NCBI RefSeq assembly: GCF_000306765.2 | Contig: NC_017944.1 | Coordinates: 310,001 to 374,000 of the forward strand | Reading direction: 5' to 3' | DNA: 64,000 bases | Origin: Haloferax mediterranei ATCC 33500 | GTDB lineage: Archaea > Halobacteriota > Halobacteria > Halobacteriales > Haloferacaceae | Shown: positions 8,026 through 17,657 of the stretch, piece after piece | Layout of the letters: each line of letters begins with the position of its first letter | How positions within the stretch are numbered: the stretch's first letter is position 1 | Notes under the pieces: model-generated | What the model was told of the DNA's origin: nothing | The model's database searches: none | What the model saw: only the letters and a program-made list of their open reading frames with translations | Program-made: the position numbers and the translations under genes

Positions 8026-8211
8026 CTATCGTGCGTCGCTCAAACGAGCAGCCCCGTACCCGATGAGGACCCCTACCGAGATGACAACCAAATCAGAATC
8101 CACAGTCACCACGCCAAACAGGCTCAGATAGTTGCTGAGGAGGAAGAATACGAATCCGAGTATAACTGCCCCAAAGAGCGATACGAGGTCTTTTGTCTGA
8201 ATTGTAGACAT
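8026..8211 (-). CDS. Small membrane protein, two TM segments
   Basis: A 61-residue protein: a short polar start (MSTIQTKDLVS), a hydrophobic segment (LFGAVILGFVFFLLSNYL), a short loop, then a second one (LVVISVGVLIGYGAARL) and a charged C-terminal end. This is a typical small haloarchaeal membrane protein of unknown role. It stands alone between the HalOD1 gene and glmM. The hydrophobic pattern on this strand is more convincing than any frame on the other. Confidence 0.5.
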   Translation of the reverse strand: MSTIQTKDLVSLFGAVILGFVFFLLSNYLSLFGVVTVDSDLVVISVGVLIGYGAARLSDAR

Positions 8212-8456
8212 TACCTCACGGAACTCCTGTCTACAATAAGTACTTTCCTTGCCACTTACCGTTCATTTGTCAGTAATGGGCGTCGGAGAACGGTTTTCTG
8301 ACGCCCTAACGTCTCTTAAGTGGGAACTCCCGCTCGTTTTCGTTTCTCCCCGATTTCCGAGTAAGCCGCTACGGGTTCGCAGTAGGCACTGCCTGAACGG
8401 GTTCGTCTGACAGTAGGCGATGTATACCAAAACGTCCTGTGAACCTCTCTCACAGT

Positions 8457-9782
8457 ATGTTCGGAACGAGTGGAATTCGAGGTCCGGTTGGCCGAACCGT
8501 GACCGCCGAACTTGCCCTCCGAATCGGCCGTGCGGTCGGGTGTGATACCCGAACGGTCGTTGTCGGCCAAGACGCTCGGCTCAGTGGCGATGTCCTCGCA
8601 GACGCGGTTAGCGCGGGTGTTCGCGAGTGCGGTTCGGATGTCGTCCGACTCGGTGTCGCCTCGACACCGACTATCGCCCGCGCTGTCGGTTGGTCGGGAG
8701 CGGACGCGGGCATCGGAATCACCGCGTCACACAACCCCGCCTCGGACAACGGTTTGAAGCTCTGGACGCCGAGTGGCCGTGCCTTCGACAGAGCACAGAC
8801 CCGGGATATCGTCCATCGGCTCAACCGAGATGAGATTTCACTCGTTAATTGGGACGAACTCGGCGAGGAGCGCACTTGGCCCGACGCACCGGCCCGCCAC
8901 GTCGACCATCTCGTCTCGTCGTTCGACTCCTTCGACGACGTTTCCGTCGTGTTCGACCTCGGAAACGGAACCGGTCGCGTCTCGGTCGATGCGCTCTACG
9001 CGCTCGGAGCGACGGTCAACACCATCGATGGGCAAGCAGACGGTCGATTCCCCGCTCGAAAAAGCGAGCCGAACGCCGAGACGCTCACGGCACTCAGCAG
9101 AACTGTCCCTGCCCTCGACGCGGATGTCGGCCTTGCGCACGACGGTGACGCAGACAGATTAGTCGCTGTCGACGAGACTGGTGAGTACGTTTCCGGAGAC
9201 GCGCTGCTCGCGTTGTTCGCGCGTGATGTCGTCTCAGCGGGCGACGCTATTGCCGTGCCCATCGACACGAGTCTACTCGTTCAGGACGTTATCGAGAGTA
9301 TTGGCGGGTGTGTCACCTACACGCCGGTCGGGGACGTACACGTCGCCGAGACAGTCGCAGAACCGGGATACGTCTTCGGGGGCGAACCCTCTGGAGCGTG
9401 GATTTGGCCCGACGAGACACTCGCTCCAGATGCTCACTACGCGGCGCTCAAACTCACAGAACTCGTTGCACGGTACGGCCCGCTCTCCGAACAGGTCGCT
9501 TCGCTCGGGCAATCGAAGTACGCCACTCGACGCACGAGCATCACGTTCGAGAACAAACAGCAGGCGATGGACCGCATCGCCCGTAACATCCACGCCAGAT
9601 ACGACGAGGTCGACACCACCGACGGAATCCGCGTGGACACCAAAGACGGCTGGTTCCTCGTCCGAGCCAGCGGCACCGAACCGGTCGTTCGCATCACCGC
9701 GGAAGCACGCGACGCGGCCGACGCGGACCGCCTCTTCGAGGACATTCGCTCACTCGTTGAGGGTGCTCGTATCGTCGTCTAA
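8457..9782 (+). CDS. glmM: Phosphoglucosamine mutase-type enzyme
   Basis: A 441-residue alpha-D-phosphohexomutase. In order: substrate-binding start FGTSGIRG, the phosphoserine loop TASHNPASDNGLK (about residue 90), the metal-binding loop HDGDADR (about residue 225), the sugar-specificity loop GGEPSG (about residue 305) and the phosphate-binding loop RASGTEPVVR near the C-terminus. The family interconverts glucosamine-6-P and glucosamine-1-P or the equivalent hexose phosphates. glmS and a nucleotidyltransferase lie 5 kb downstream, which favours the GlcNAc route over a pure phosphomannomutase role. ATG 8457 is preferred because it sits directly before the conserved FGTSG block. Confidence 0.85.
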   Translation: MFGTSGIRGPVGRTVTAELALRIGRAVGCDTRTVVVGQDARLSGDVLADAVSAGVRECGSDVVRLGVASTPTIARAVGWSGADAGIGITASHNPASDNGLKLWTPSGRAFDRAQTRDIVHRLNRDEISLVNWDELGEERTWPDAPARHVDHLVSSFDSFDDVSVVFDLGNGTGRVSVDALYALGATVNTIDGQADGRFPARKSEPNAETLTALSRTVPALDADVGLAHDGDADRLVAVDETGEYVSGDALLALFARDVVSAGDAIAVPIDTSLLVQDVIESIGGCVTYTPVGDVHVAETVAEPGYVFGGEPSGAWIWPDETLAPDAHYAALKLTELVARYGPLSEQVASLGQSKYATRRTSITFENKQQAMDRIARNIHARYDEVDTTDGIRVDTKDGWFLVRASGTEPVVRITAEARDAADADRLFEDIRSLVEGARIVV

Positions 9783-9882
9783 GTCCTCGTTTTGTTCAAA
9801 CTGTTGTTAGTGTGCGTGTCTTACGCGACCGGGCATTCTCACTGTTTAAGTCCGCTGAGGCTCAGTGCAACACGAACGACCG

Positions 9883-10488
9883 ATGCCCGACGATATCCGT
9901 CCCGGCGACCAGTCGGCTGACCTGCTCACGCGACGTGCAGCGACGAAAGCGTTCTCTCTCGGTACACTCGCAACACTCGCGGGATGTCTCGGTACGTCCT
10001 CCGAGACGAAGCCCGACCCTGTTGACCTCTCGGGCCAGAAGGAAGACGACCAGGGCGGGATGGTCATCGGCCTTCACGCCGGCCCAAACGGGCAGATATT
10101 CTATCGTGATTCGTCCCCCGAAGGTCACGATAATCCAGCGTGGTTCCACACCCTGAGTATGGGCATGTTCCCGTACTACTTCGAGCACCAACAGCAGGGC
10201 TGGGAGGCAACTGCCATCTACGTGACGGACTACTCGGTCGTCGAGTACGAACTCACCGAAGAGGAAGGAGACACGTTCATTTCTACACACACCGGTGCAG
10301 ACACCTTCGGTAACGCCCGGGAAATGACGTACGTCGTCGGCAGCGAGGTTCTCGGCGGAATGGGGAAAGACCTGATTCCGTTCTCGTCGAGCGCGGACGC
10401 CGACGCATTTATCGACGAACACGGCGGTTCGACCGTCACGTTCGACGACGTGACCAGCTCGTGGCTAAGCGGCTATATGCGCTCGTAG
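9883..10488 (+). CDS. nosL: NosL-family lipoprotein
   Basis: A 201-residue protein. The N-terminus carries a twin-arginine-like LTRRAATKAF and a lipobox LAGC, so it is probably membrane-anchored outside the cell. The C-terminal block LIPFSSSADADAFIDEHGG followed by VTFDDV is the hallmark of NosL, a copper-binding protein associated with nitrous-oxide reductase maturation. No nos operon is next to it, so it may serve other copper proteins. The conserved Met-rich MGMFPYY segment could contribute to metal binding. A GTG six codons upstream is a weaker alternative start. Confidence 0.75.
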   Translation: MPDDIRPGDQSADLLTRRAATKAFSLGTLATLAGCLGTSSETKPDPVDLSGQKEDDQGGMVIGLHAGPNGQIFYRDSSPEGHDNPAWFHTLSMGMFPYYFEHQQQGWEATAIYVTDYSVVEYELTEEEGDTFISTHTGADTFGNAREMTYVVGSEVLGGMGKDLIPFSSSADADAFIDEHGGSTVTFDDVTSSWLSGYMRS

Positions 10489-10595
10489 ACTGCTGCTCTG
10501 TCTCCTTGTTCGGAAACTTCGCATTTTTAGTCACTGCGCTACCGCTCTTTTCTACTGTTTTTCCCGCCAGAAAACGAGTTACCGAACGGCCGTTC

Positions 10596-11018
10596 TCAGA
10601 ACGCGTCGTTGGGAATCCGGACCCCGTCGACGTACACCGACACCGCATCGGTCGACTGGAAGTTGGTGATGTCGCCAGCGAAGTGATAGCTCCGCGAGTC
10701 CTCGTCGACGGTTCCCTCGGCGGCGGGTCCAACTGTTCCGGTTGTACTGAGCGCGCCGTTCGAATGGAGGGGAGAAATCTCTCCGCTCACCGTTACCTCG
10801 AACGAAGAGAGCGAACCAGTTCCTGCGACGACGAGTGTATGCGCGTCGTCGTCAGGGGCTGATTCATCGGGTTGTTCCGTTGCCGAGCCGACTCCAGCGA
10901 CACCTGCGAGTGCGCCTGCAGCTGTCACCGACCCGCACAGGGCGAGGTACTTGCGTCTGCCGACAGTGTCGTCAGTCGTGTTCTCTGGGTCCTGCTCGGT
11001 GGACCGTTCACTTACCAT
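10596..11018 (-). CDS. Tat-exported protein of unknown function
   Basis: A 140-residue protein with a long acidic pre-region, then GRRKYLALCGSVTAAGALAG, a twin-arginine signal peptide ending near VGSATEQP. The mature part is short and beta-rich (LVVAGTGSLSSFEVTVSGEI, then YHFAGDITNFQSTDAVSVYV and DGVRIPNDAF). This pattern recurs in secreted haloarchaeal proteins, but I know no function. It converges with the nosL-type gene; a T-rich stretch around 10530-10565 between them could end both transcripts. Confidence 0.6.
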   Translation of the reverse strand: MVSERSTEQDPENTTDDTVGRRKYLALCGSVTAAGALAGVAGVGSATEQPDESAPDDDAHTLVVAGTGSLSSFEVTVSGEISPLHSNGALSTTGTVGPAAEGTVDEDSRSYHFAGDITNFQSTDAVSVYVDGVRIPNDAF

Positions 11019-11631
11019 GTCTCAGTGGTTGCGGATTAACTCCATAAATGTTGCGATAATTACATTAGTAGGGATGTGTGAATATCAATTTAGTATACTA
11101 CTTGGGTCGTTACAGTCCCGTTTTTCGGTGATTCAGAACCATTCGCATGAACACTCAAAACCGGCGGACAGCTTCGTATTATCGGATAATTAATCAAATT
11201 TTTATGACCGTGTTAATGAGAATCGTTCGTAGTAATACGTATAGTCTAGATATTGAAATATTCGGTGCTTTTGTATTGTATTGGTTATTGATAAGTATCG
11301 TTAACTGTATCGTGGACTTTACCGAAGCCGGTGTTCTGATCTGTGTTCTGACTGGTGTTCTGGCCTGTTTTATGGCTTTTACTGCCACTCGCGTTGTGGC
11401 ATCGTGGCCCGTCTCGTAGGCACTTCCGGGAATCGAGCTGAGAAGATAGGACACACCGATACGAGAGGGACGAATTGATGAGATAATCCGAGTCGGGCAA
11501 ACTGGATTTGTTGTTTCGGGTGGACTTCCCGACTAGTCGTCTGTTGGTGTGGTTCGCTGAGTTGTCCATTGAGTTCACCCGGCGTCGCGTACGATGTATA
11601 CATTGATGGCTGATTTCCCCAGTGAATTGCT
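11019..11631. other. AT-rich gap, only weak ORFs
   Basis: About 600 bases of low GC. The only frame of interest is on the plus strand (11204-11419, MTVLMRIVRSNTYSLDIEIF and on), which is hydrophobic with two possible membrane spans, but it has no clear promoter or homology. The opposite strand has equally long open frames. I cannot support a gene here. Confidence 0.3.
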
Positions 11632-11820
11632 CTAGAGAGATGATTCTGCCAGCGAACAGTCCGGACACGAAGGTGCCGTCCTGTCTCCTCTTGTTCGCTG
11701 GCTGAGGTATACACAGGCGGACCAACCTGCGACTGCAAATGAGACCGCAGTGAGTGTTGTGGCTCCCAGCACCGAACTGTTCGTTTCCGTCGGCTTCGAA
11801 TGGAGGTACGAGCGTGTCAC
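11632..11820 (-). CDS. Small possible membrane protein downstream of padR-like gene
   Basis: A 62-residue frame starting MTRSYLHSKPTETNSSVLGA with one hydrophobic stretch (TLTAVSFAVAGWSACVYL) followed by QRTRGDRTAPSCPDCS. The C-x2-C pair could bind metal. It begins 58 bases after the PadR-type regulator on the same strand, so it could be a regulated partner, as PadR genes often precede small membrane proteins. Codon usage is not decisive. Confidence 0.3.
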   Translation of the reverse strand: MTRSYLHSKPTETNSSVLGATTLTAVSFAVAGWSACVYLSQRTRGDRTAPSCPDCSLAESSL

Positions 11821-11878
11821 TCACGCTCCCTCACTGCTCGAACCGCTTTTGACTTCCTGCTGAATCCGTCTGTCCGGC

Positions 11879-12157
11879 TCAGCCCAGGAACTCGACGTGT
11901 TGGTTTTCCCAGTCTCGACGTTTGATAATGGATTCTCGGCCCTTCTCGGACATCTCGTAGAAATTCGTTCGACGGTCGTGTTGGCCCTTGTTGACGTAAC
12001 CCTCTTCTACGAGCGCGTCGAGGTTCGGGTACAGCCGACCGTGATTCACCTCCCCTACGTCTTTGCTGATCATCTCTTTGACCTCTTGGCCGGATGGCCG
12101 TTCGGAACCGGCGATGACGTACAGTAGGTCGCGCTGGAAGCCAGTCAATTCGAACAT
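11879..12157 (-). CDS. PadR-family transcriptional regulator
   Basis: A 92-residue winged-helix protein. FELTGFQRDLLYVIAGSERP, then GQEVKEMISKDVGEVNHGRL and YPNLDALVEEGYVNKGQHD give the helix-turn-helix followed by the wing, and NFYEMSEKG is the typical PadR beta-hairpin. The recognition helix lies around GRLYPNLDALVEEG. This size is usual for haloarchaeal PadR proteins with only the DNA-binding domain and a short dimerisation helix. The ligand is unknown; the small gene just downstream is the likeliest target besides its own promoter. Confidence 0.8.
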   Translation of the reverse strand: MFELTGFQRDLLYVIAGSERPSGQEVKEMISKDVGEVNHGRLYPNLDALVEEGYVNKGQHDRRTNFYEMSEKGRESIIKRRDWENQHVEFLG

Positions 12158-12501
12158 ATAGTCTCGAATCTAAGTATCGCCGCCATCCGGTATTGTTAGC
12201 CACCTCTATACTGAATATTTGTCTTCCTTATTACCGAATTTACGAGTTTTATCGTGATTTTCGCTAAAGACTTTTGTTGGAACTGCTTCGGTGAGTAATC
12301 ATCACCAGTATCGAGATAAATTCGGGCATCTGACTGTCCGCCGGGTATCGAAAATTCTGTGAACGTGAGCTTAAATCTCGCGGGTAAGTAGTTCAAAGCC
12401 TCTTGGAAACGTCACGATAACAAAGGTTGTCTGTGGTGTACTACGGCGTAACCGGAGCTGGTCCACTCGCGTGACGTGCGCATGACCGCCCGCACACGAC
12501 G
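12158..12501. other. Divergent intergenic region
   Basis: About 340 AT-rich bases between the padR-like gene and the first DUF7344 gene, which point away from each other. Several TATA-like stretches occur on both strands. I see no supported gene and no obvious large dyad. Confidence 0.4.
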
Positions 12502-13035
12502 ATGACAACACTATCAAAAGACGAGTTATTTCGCATCCTCAGCAACTCCCGGCGGAGGCAAATACTCTATTTCCTCCACCGTGCGGGTGAACCGCTCTCG
12601 TTGAAAGAACTCGCTGCGATGGTTGCAGCGAGAGAAAACGAGACCGCAGTCGAAGACGTGACCGACGAGGAGCGCCAGCGAGTGTACATCTCGTTATACC
12701 AGACGCATCTTCCAAAACTCGAAACTGCCGAGTTAATCGACTACGACGAAGAAGAACGAACCGTCGAACTCGTCGCGAGCGTCGCAAAACAGGGGTTTTT
12801 CTGGATGCAACCTGAGTCCCGCTATCCGTGGAACCGCTACTACGCCATTCTCGGTGTGCTTGGGTGGGTGCTGATTCTCGGTTTCTGGGCTGGCATCCCG
12901 GGGTTCGCGCTTCTTTCGTGGAGTCTTATCGCGGTGCTCGTCTCGACCGTGCTGTTACTTATGGTCCTTGTTCAGTATCTGTTGGAAGAACGAGCTGGGA
13001 TGACGTCTGGCGCATTCGAAACTCTGGTTGAGTGA
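12502..13035 (+). CDS. DUF7344-type winged-helix protein with two TM segments
   Basis: A 177-residue protein. The N-terminal half (ELFRILSNSRRRQILYFLHR, then LKELAAMVAARENE, QRVYISLYQTHLPKLETAEL and IDYDEEERTVEL) is the haloarchaeal DUF7344 ArsR-like winged helix. The C-terminal half has two hydrophobic spans (about residues 112-132 and 135-157), so the DNA-binding part is probably tethered to the membrane. A paralogue lies 475 bases downstream in the same orientation. No ligand can be inferred. Confidence 0.75.
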   Translation: MTTLSKDELFRILSNSRRRQILYFLHRAGEPLSLKELAAMVAARENETAVEDVTDEERQRVYISLYQTHLPKLETAELIDYDEEERTVELVASVAKQGFFWMQPESRYPWNRYYAILGVLGWVLILGFWAGIPGFALLSWSLIAVLVSTVLLLMVLVQYLLEERAGMTSGAFETLVE

Positions 13036-13510
13036 CATTTTATTTTGACCGATTGAGAAGATAGACATGGAGACCGCACATTCTCATATAATGACAATCA
13101 AATATCAACACAACTATCTGGGGACTGTTCAATATTATAACAACTCTCCCCTGACAGAGCGGTAAGATAGTCGTAACTGATGTATTTCGCCGTTTTGAAG
13201 CTCGTAGCCATTCTCTCGGAAAATGTTGAATTTCAGCACCAGTGCTGATTGTTACGGCTTGTTTACTCGCAGAATTTGCAGCCTACTCCCCGGACAAATC
13301 AGTGTGTGAGATTGTCAAACAAGTATATATCCCTGTTTAACCTATTATATCGCTGACCCTCTCGATTTGGGACGCGCCTGGTGGGGCGAACCCAACGTTG
13401 TGGTCTGTGCCGGACACACGGCTTGTGCCGGACATACTGTGGTCATCCCTCGATAGACCACGGGTAACGGTCGCGAACACGCGACTACACAGTGGGGGGA
13501 GGAAGGAACA
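13036..13510 (+). other. 475-base gap, long AT-rich upstream region
   Basis: No gene is supported. A TATA-like GTATATAT at about 13324 would give the downstream gene a 5' leader of roughly 150 bases, unusual in a mostly leaderless genome. Within that leader, TGTGCCGGACA occurs twice 21 bases apart (about 13407 and 13428). A small dyad CAGCACCAGTGCTG lies near 13234. Confidence 0.4.
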
Positions 13511-14152
13511 ATGGTTACCGATTCACTACAGACTGACACCGAAGTCGTCGATCAGACGCCGCAAGAACAGCTCGAAGAGATAACTGGTGGGGTGCGCGAA
13601 GTTTCCGAACAATCCGAGACTGAGGCCCTCTCGAAAGACGTGGTCTTCGAGATTTTGAAAAATCAACGACGACGTGACGCCCTCAGATTCCTGAAAGCAA
13701 ACGACGGTGAAGCGAAGCTCGGTGACATGGCCGAGTTCATCGCAGCGAAGGAAAACGACATCGAGATTAAAGCACTCTCGTCGAGTCAACGAAAGCGCGT
13801 GTATATCGGTCTGTATCAGTGCCATCTCCCGAAGATGGACTCGTCCGGTATCGTCGACTTCGATAAGAATCGCGGCGACATCACGCTTCTCGAAACTGCG
13901 AAACAACTCGACCAGTATCTCGACGGCGATATTGTCACCATGCAGGAACAGTCAGACCAGTCCGCGGGTCTCATCTCGTCGTCAAAGCGAAACCTAACCA
14001 TCGCCGCTGGCGTTGCCGCGACTGTCTCGGCAGGATTGCTTGGCATTCCCGGCCTCGAACAGGTCCCTACCGCAGGATGGGCTGTCTTGAGTACTGCGAC
14101 ACTCATGGCTATCACCGCGATGGAGTCGTACAAAGACAAACTCCACGTGTGA
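13511..14152 (+). CDS. DUF7344-type winged-helix protein, membrane-tethered paralogue
   Basis: A 213-residue protein related to the gene at 12502. After an acidic N-terminal tail of about 40 residues comes the same winged helix (VVFEILKNQRRRDALRFLKA, then MAEFIAAKEND, RKRVYIGLYQCHLPKMDSSG and IVDFDKNRGDITL). The C-terminus has one or two short hydrophobic segments (TIAAGVAATVSAGLLGIPGL and AVLSTATLMAITAM). The two copies have diverged strongly outside the domain, so duplication is old. Regulatory role is by family only. Confidence 0.75.
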   Translation: MVTDSLQTDTEVVDQTPQEQLEEITGGVREVSEQSETEALSKDVVFEILKNQRRRDALRFLKANDGEAKLGDMAEFIAAKENDIEIKALSSSQRKRVYIGLYQCHLPKMDSSGIVDFDKNRGDITLLETAKQLDQYLDGDIVTMQEQSDQSAGLISSSKRNLTIAAGVAATVSAGLLGIPGLEQVPTAGWAVLSTATLMAITAMESYKDKLHV

Positions 14153-14449
14153 GCCGCCTGCGCACCTGACGGTTCGGGCACTTCATCGCCAAACTCCGTT
14201 TTTTGACGACTTCGTCGCTAGCTGTATCCCGTCCGTTCGACTCCCCAACAATTAACGCTCTCCGAACCATCGCCGCTTCTGATTTCACTATATTCACTCT
14301 CTGCGAGTGATTCACATTTGTTTCCTTAATTTGAACCCGGATTCTAGAATTGTCCGTATAACAATCCCCATCGCCCGCCCTGTCTCTCCTATGACTTACT
14401 CACGTCCACGGTCACGTTTCGAGCACGTCTCTGGGTCGGGAGGGGGCCG

Positions 14450-15619
14450 ATGAACGACCGCGTCACCGAGGCAGTCGTTCTTGCGGCCGGTGAAGGGCGG
14501 CGGCTCCGGCCGCTGACCACCTTCCAGCCGAAGCCGATGCTCCCGGTTGCGAACCGCCCGGTCGTAGAGTACGTCCTTGACTCGCTTTTCGAGTGCGGCA
14601 TCGAACACGTGGTCGTCGTCGTCGGCCACCGTGCCGACCGCATCCAGACACACCTGTCTGCGACGTATCCCGACGCCGACATCGACTTCGTCCAGCAGGA
14701 CTCCAGACTCGGAAGTGGACACGCACTCCTGCAAGCTGACACCCAACTCGACGGTCCGTTCGTGGTCTGCAACGGCGACAACGTCGTCAACGCTGACATC
14801 GTCTCGAAGGTGCTCGAACGCTTCTCGATGACCAACTCGGTTGCGACGGTCGCTGTCGCCCAGTCCGACACGCCCGAAGAGTACGGCGTTGTAGTCGAAG
14901 ACAACGGCCGAATATCCGATATCGACGAACACGCCGTCGACAGCGAGAGTTACCTCGTCAACGCCGGTGTCTACGTTTTCGACACGACCGTCTTCGATGC
15001 ACTCCGGCGTATTCCGCCACAAGACGGCGAGATACGACTACCGGAGGTCGTACAGTACCTCGACAGTCCCGTTACGTCTGTTCTCGTCAGCAGCGGTTGG
15101 CTCGACCCCTCACACCCGTGGGGACTTCTCTCCGTCACTGAGTCGCTTCTTGCGCGCCGGCACGCGTCGGTGATAGCGGATTCCGCGCGGATTCACGGGC
15201 GCGCACTTGTCGAAGAACCAGTCATCGTCGGTGACGACTGCGATGTCGGGCCGGGCGCAGTCATCAGCGCCGGGTCGTGCCTCCAGAACAACGTCACCGT
15301 CGGTGCGAACACCGTCATCGAGCGGTCCATTCTCTCGACTGACGCCCGAATCGGCGCTGGTGTCGTCCTCCGCGACTCCGTCGTCGGTCCCGGCGCACAC
15401 GTCGGTGATGGCGTTATCTCGCCGGGCGGGCAGGCAGATGTTATCCTCGAAGGGCGACTCTACACTGACCGCCGCCTCGGGAGCATCATTGGCGACCGCG
15501 CCGAAGTCGGTGCGAACGTCACGCTCACACCGGGGAGCCGCGTCGGTGCTGAGGCTGTCGTCGGAGAGGGAACGGTCTTACACGGCGATGTCCGCGAGCG
15601 CGTGGAGGTGACGCACTAA
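14450..15619 (+). CDS. Sugar-1-phosphate nucleotidyltransferase with left-handed beta-helix
   Basis: A 389-residue two-domain protein. The N-terminal half has the nucleotidyltransferase signature AVVLAAGEGRRLRPLT then KPMLPVANRPV, and CNGDNVV for metal/nucleotide binding. The C-terminal half is a hexapeptide-repeat left-handed helix (VIVGDDCDVGPGAVI, VTVGANTVIE, GAGVVLRDSVVG). This layout fits archaeal GlmU-like enzymes or glucose-1-P thymidylyltransferase relatives. Its stop overlaps the glmS start by one base (TAATG), which argues for a UDP-GlcNAc role. A second protein of the same layout is encoded at 20680-21936. Confidence 0.8.
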   Translation: MNDRVTEAVVLAAGEGRRLRPLTTFQPKPMLPVANRPVVEYVLDSLFECGIEHVVVVVGHRADRIQTHLSATYPDADIDFVQQDSRLGSGHALLQADTQLDGPFVVCNGDNVVNADIVSKVLERFSMTNSVATVAVAQSDTPEEYGVVVEDNGRISDIDEHAVDSESYLVNAGVYVFDTTVFDALRRIPPQDGEIRLPEVVQYLDSPVTSVLVSSGWLDPSHPWGLLSVTESLLARRHASVIADSARIHGRALVEEPVIVGDDCDVGPGAVISAGSCLQNNVTVGANTVIERSILSTDARIGAGVVLRDSVVGPGAHVGDGVISPGGQADVILEGRLYTDRRLGSIIGDRAEVGANVTLTPGSRVGAEAVVGEGTVLHGDVRERVEVTH

Positions 15620-17436
15620 TGTGCGGAATTACCGCTTGCATCGGAACCGACGACTCCGTCGATTCGCTGGTCGATGGACTTCGCCGCCTAGAGTACCGTG
15701 GCTACGATTCTGCCGGTGTCGCCGTAAAGAACCCCGCCGGTATCTCGCTGACAAAGCGTGTCGGCGAAGTCTCGGAACTCGTGGCAGCCGTCGAACAGAA
15801 CCCGATTTCCGGCGACTACGGTATCGGACACACGCGTTGGGCGACCCACGGCGGCGTCACCGACGACAATGCACACCCCCACACCGACGAGGCGGAGCGC
15901 ATCGCCGTCGTCCACAACGGTATTATCTCGAACTTCCAGTCGCTTCGAAGCGAGTTGGAAGCACGAGGACACACCTTCAGCAGCGAGACCGACACCGAGG
16001 TCGTCCCACATCTCATCGAGGAGAACCTGCGAGACGGCGCGACACCAGAGGAAGCCTTCCGCGCTGCGGTTGGCAGCCTCTCGGGAAGCTATGCGCTCGC
16101 GGCAATCATCGAAGACGAGCAGGCGATTTTCGCGACGCGGTCCGGTTCGCCGCTCGTCCTCGGCGTCGGCGACGGTGAGTACTATCTCGCAAGCGACGTG
16201 CCAGCGTTCATCCAGCACACGGAGCGCGTCGTCTATCTCCACGATGGCGACTTCGTCGTTGTCACTCCCGATGGGTACGACATCACCGACTCTGCCGGTC
16301 GGGCAGTCGACCGCCCGGTCGAGTACGTCGAATGGGACCCGGAGACGGCGACGAAGGGTGGCTACGAACACTACATGTACAAGGAAATTAACGAGCAACC
16401 CGGCGCGCTCCGCCGCACCACACAGGGGCGGTTGAACACGCACACAGGCGGTGTCGAACTCGAAGAGTTCTCTCCGGAATTCTTCGCCGATGTCGAGCAG
16501 GTTCACCTCATCGCGATGGGCACGTCCCACCACGCCGGGATGTACGCGGCGTCGCTCCTCAATTCGCGCGGTATCCCCGCACACGCGTTCATGTCGGGGG
16601 AATACTCCGTCATCAAACCGCCGGTGACGGACGACACGCTGGTTATCGCGGTCAGTCAGTCGGGTGAGACGGCGGACACCCTCGATGCCGTCCGCCGTGC
16701 GCGCGCGGCGGGTGCGCGAACGCTCGCAGTCACCAACGTCGTCGGGTCCTCGATAACCCGCGAGTGCGATGACGAGTTGCTCATCCGCGCCGGTCCGGAA
16801 ATCGGCGTCGCGGCGACCAAGACGTTCTCTTCACAGGTAACGGCGCTCACGCTTCTCACCGAGCGTATCGTCGAGGATTTGTTGGGTACGAAATCCAGCG
16901 ATGCGCGCAACTTGATGGAGGCTCTGTCTCGACTCCCCGGTGACGTACAGGAGGTACTCGATACCTCCACCGCCAGAGAAATCGCAATCGAATACGAGGG
17001 CAGCGACGCGTACTTCTTCATTGGACGGGGAGTCGCCCACCCGGTTGCGCTGGAAGGGGCGCTGAAGTTCAAAGAAATCTCGTACGAACACGCGGAGGGA
17101 TTCGCGGCATCGGAACTCAAACACGGCCCGCTCGCGTTAGTCACGCCGCTCTCGCCGGTGTTCGCTATCTTCACCGGCCACGAGGACGAGGCGACGCTGA
17201 GCAACGTCAAGGAGGTTCAGGCGCGCGGTGCGCCCGTCATCGCTGTTACGAGTGACCAGTCCGGAGAGGTACCCGAGTTCGCCGACCACGTGCTCTCGAT
17301 TCCCGAAACGCACCCCGATATCGCGGGCGTCCTCGCGAACGTACAACTCCAACTCGTAGCGTACCATTCGGCGAAGCTACTCGAACGGTCGATAGACAAG
17401 CCTCGTAACCTCGCGAAGTGCGTCACCGTCGAGTGA
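15619..17436 (+). CDS. glmS: Glutamine-fructose-6-phosphate aminotransferase
   Basis: A 605-residue enzyme of normal length. MCGI at the start provides the catalytic Cys2 of the N-terminal glutamine amidotransferase domain; RLEYRGYDSAG and GHTRWATHG are its conserved loops. Two SIS sugar-isomerase domains follow (IAMGTSHHAG, SQSGETADTLDA, then GRGVAHPVALEGALKFKEIS and EGFAASELKHGP) and the end PRNLAKCVTVE is the canonical C-terminus. It makes glucosamine-6-P from fructose-6-P and glutamine, the first step of the hexosamine route. Overlap with the preceding nucleotidyltransferase gene implies a translationally coupled operon. Confidence 0.95.
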   Translation: MCGITACIGTDDSVDSLVDGLRRLEYRGYDSAGVAVKNPAGISLTKRVGEVSELVAAVEQNPISGDYGIGHTRWATHGGVTDDNAHPHTDEAERIAVVHNGIISNFQSLRSELEARGHTFSSETDTEVVPHLIEENLRDGATPEEAFRAAVGSLSGSYALAAIIEDEQAIFATRSGSPLVLGVGDGEYYLASDVPAFIQHTERVVYLHDGDFVVVTPDGYDITDSAGRAVDRPVEYVEWDPETATKGGYEHYMYKEINEQPGALRRTTQGRLNTHTGGVELEEFSPEFFADVEQVHLIAMGTSHHAGMYAASLLNSRGIPAHAFMSGEYSVIKPPVTDDTLVIAVSQSGETADTLDAVRRARAAGARTLAVTNVVGSSITRECDDELLIRAGPEIGVAATKTFSSQVTALTLLTERIVEDLLGTKSSDARNLMEALSRLPGDVQEVLDTSTAREIAIEYEGSDAYFFIGRGVAHPVALEGALKFKEISYEHAEGFAASELKHGPLALVTPLSPVFAIFTGHEDEATLSNVKEVQARGAPVIAVTSDQSGEVPEFADHVLSIPETHPDIAGVLANVQLQLVAYHSAKLLERSIDKPRNLAKCVTVE

Positions 17437-17657
17437 CGTGTGCGCGGCGGAACGAGAGCAGCTTGTGATTATTTCGTCATACTTATCGACAATTTTCCAT
17501 CTTTTGATTCGGTTGGCGCTCACTAACACGGGGGAGCCTGCCGATTTCGACGGTCGGGTGATTTACATCCCAATCATAGAAATTCTGGATATACGATATT
17601 AATACCTAGACTGTAGGCACCGATTACATATCCCTTGGCCACGTCTGATACTATGCG

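Noticed and set aside
8395..8411. CRISPR-repeat-like GGGTTCGTCTGACAG before glmM
   Set aside because: Only about 11 bases match the repeat end, there is no partner repeat at spacer distance, and no leader or trailer.
11147..11419. 90-codon hydrophobic plus-strand frame
   Set aside because: Lies in an AT-rich gap, with an equally open opposite strand, no promoter and no family; AT-rich DNA easily yields hydrophobic frames.
12196..12396. 66-codon minus-strand frame upstream of the padR-like gene
   Set aside because: Low complexity match to nothing, no promoter or ribosome-binding site, in an AT-rich divergent promoter region.
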